DNA of 5,352 nucleotides from Candidatus Methanomethylicia archaeon (GTDB taxonomy: Archaea > Thermoproteota > Methanomethylicia > Methanomethylicales > Methanomethylicaceae), in the NCBI GenBank assembly GCA_024464205.1, contig JANHAI010000079.1, forward strand, positions 1 to 5,352. Reading direction: 5' to 3'. Both the position numbers and the translations under genes were made by a program. The notes under the pieces are model-generated. The model searched no databases and was not told the DNA's origin. It saw only the letters and a program-made list of their open reading frames with translations. Positions 4,391 through 5,352 of this stretch are shown piece after piece; position 1 is the stretch's first letter, and each line of letters opens with the position of its first letter.

Positions 4391-5352
4391 TCAGTAGCCA
4401 AGAGTGGTTAGGAATTCGGTTACAGCGGCAAGGAATGCCTCGGGGCATTCCTCTTGTGGCACATGCCCGCAATTCTCTATCACAACAAGAGTGGAGCCCG
4501 GGATCTCGGATGCCAACCTTATACTTTGGTTGGTCGGGACTATGCGGTCATCGTCCCCCGTTATTATTAGCACTGGCATTGTCAACTCCCCGAGCCTCTT
4601 TTCCAGGCCTAGTGGTTTGCTCGCAACGGTAAGCTCCCAGAGTGCCCTGTCCCAATTATCAATTTGTAATGGCTTCCTGTAGCCTTCGATGACGTCCGGG
4701 GTTATGAGAGAAGTGTTATGCCAAGCCTGATAGATTATGGAATTGCCCTGGCTTGCTATCTGCCTTGCTAGGTATGGGCCCCATCGCTGGAATTGGGGGA
4801 ATAGGAAGAGTACCTGAGTCCATGAGGGCGATCCGCCAGAGTATATAGCGGGATCGACGAGTACCAATGCCTCAACCCTCTCGGGATACTTAAGGGCTGC
4901 CAATACAGAGATCGTCCCGCCAGCTGAATTCCCTATCAGGATTGCTTTGGGGATGCCCAGCTTGTCCATCAATTCGATCATCTGATCTACCTGAGAAGAG
5001 GCGCTATAAGGGCTCTCGCCAACCCATTCGCCAGGCATGGGGCGCGAGGTCAATCCGAAGGCTGGGCGGTCAAAAGCCACCACTGTTCCATATAACGAAA
5101 GCGGATCCATTACTTCCCTCCATGAAAAGACGCTGGCTCCAAAGCCATGAAGGAGGAGGATGGAAGGTGATCCGTTGCCTGAGATCTTGTAATGCATATT
5201 GATCCCGCTGACGTTAATGAAGTGACTGTCCAGATCAGCAAGTGCCTGGGGGGGAACCGTCCCTTCAAGGGGAGGGATCGGTATTATCATTGGGACTGTG
5301 AGGATTGCTGCGATGATTATGAGGATTGAGAGGAGGATCTTCTTCCTAAGGC
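4391..5352 (-). CDS. Membrane-anchored or exported alpha/beta hydrolase (N-terminus beyond right edge)
   Basis: This is an alpha/beta-hydrolase-fold enzyme. Counted from the in-frame ATG at 5290-5288, it shows the oxyanion-hole HGFG (48-51), nucleophile elbow G-N-S-A-G with Ser122, acid Asp248 in GDDDRIVP, and His276 in CGHVPQEE, so the triad is intact. A cap region lies at about 150-225 (GGSPSW through WDRALWEL). The ATG at 5290 is probably internal. The frame stays open to the window edge and encodes RKKILLSILIIIAAILTV just before it, a basic-then-hydrophobic stretch typical of a signal peptide or single membrane anchor, with no start codon in that stretch. The enzyme domain would then sit outside the cell. 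Substrate cannot be told; esterases, lipases, epoxide hydrolases and C-C hydrolases share these motifs. The stop is 23 bp from the convergent HARP-like gene's stop. Confidence 0.9.
   Translation of the reverse strand, partial: LRKKILLSILIIIAAILTVPMIIPIPPLEGTVPPQALADLDSHFINVSGINMHYKISGNGSPSILLLHGFGASVFSWREVMDPLSLYGTVVAFDRPAFGLTSRPMPGEWVGESPYSASSQVDQMIELMDKLGIPKAILIGNSAGGTISVLAALKYPERVEALVLVDPAIYSGGSPSWTQVLFLFPQFQRWGPYLARQIASQGNSIIYQAWHNTSLITPDVIEGYRKPLQIDNWDRALWELTVASKPLGLEKRLGELTMPVLIITGDDDRIVPTNQSIRLASEIPGSTLVVIENCGHVPQEECPEAFLAAVTEFLTTLGY

Noticed and set aside
4188..4472. 94-codon minus-strand open frame bridging the HARP-like gene and the hydrolase tail
   Set aside because: It overlaps two well-supported genes, including the hydrolase's end on the same strand in another frame, and has no domain-like content.
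1..5352. tRNA, rRNA, CRISPR array, insertion sequence or integrase
   Set aside because: No cloverleaf-like sequence, regularly spaced repeats, terminal inverted repeats or transposase/recombinase motifs were seen, and nearly all bases belong to ordinary genes.

Overview
The window looks like chromosomal DNA from an archaeon. The evidence is a GPN-loop GTPase, a winged-helix/CBS regulator of a type mainly seen in archaea, TATA-like boxes 25-30 bp upstream of starts, purine-rich Shine-Dalgarno sites, GTG and TTG starts, and heavy use of AGG/AGA for arginine. Base composition is roughly balanced, with AT-rich stretches only at the two divergent promoter regions. I would guess a TACK-type archaeon (Bathyarchaeia, Methanomethylicia or Nitrososphaeria-like), but nothing here fixes the lineage.

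Layout, left to right: (1) the last 26 codons of an unidentified plus-strand gene; (2) a minus-strand regulator with an N-terminal winged helix and a C-terminal pair of CBS domains; (3) a 63-bp AT-rich divergent promoter region; (4) a plus-strand AMP-forming acyl-CoA synthetase with its own C-terminal CBS pair; (5) a minus-strand GPN-loop GTPase with a TTG start; (6) a 104-bp divergent promoter region; (7) a small plus-strand protein with an N-terminal HARP-like module (as in SMARCAL1), a Gln/Pro-rich linker and an uncharacterised C-terminal block; (8) a minus-strand alpha/beta hydrolase whose N-terminus, a membrane anchor or signal segment, runs off the right edge. No RNA genes, mobile elements, CRISPR arrays or long repeats were seen.

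The six genes alternate strand perfectly (+ - + - + -), so no two share an operon. Convergent stops lie 3, 1 and 23 bp apart. Functional links must therefore come from the divergent pairs. The most suggestive is the CBS regulator with the CBS-fused acyl-CoA synthetase. All four CBS repeats keep the ribose-contacting S/T-x-x-D motif, and the enzyme makes AMP. Adenylate sensing at both transcriptional and enzyme level is a reasonable but untested hypothesis. The second lead is the small HARP-like protein, which would be an unusual stand-alone form of a module normally found in fork-remodelling ATPases.
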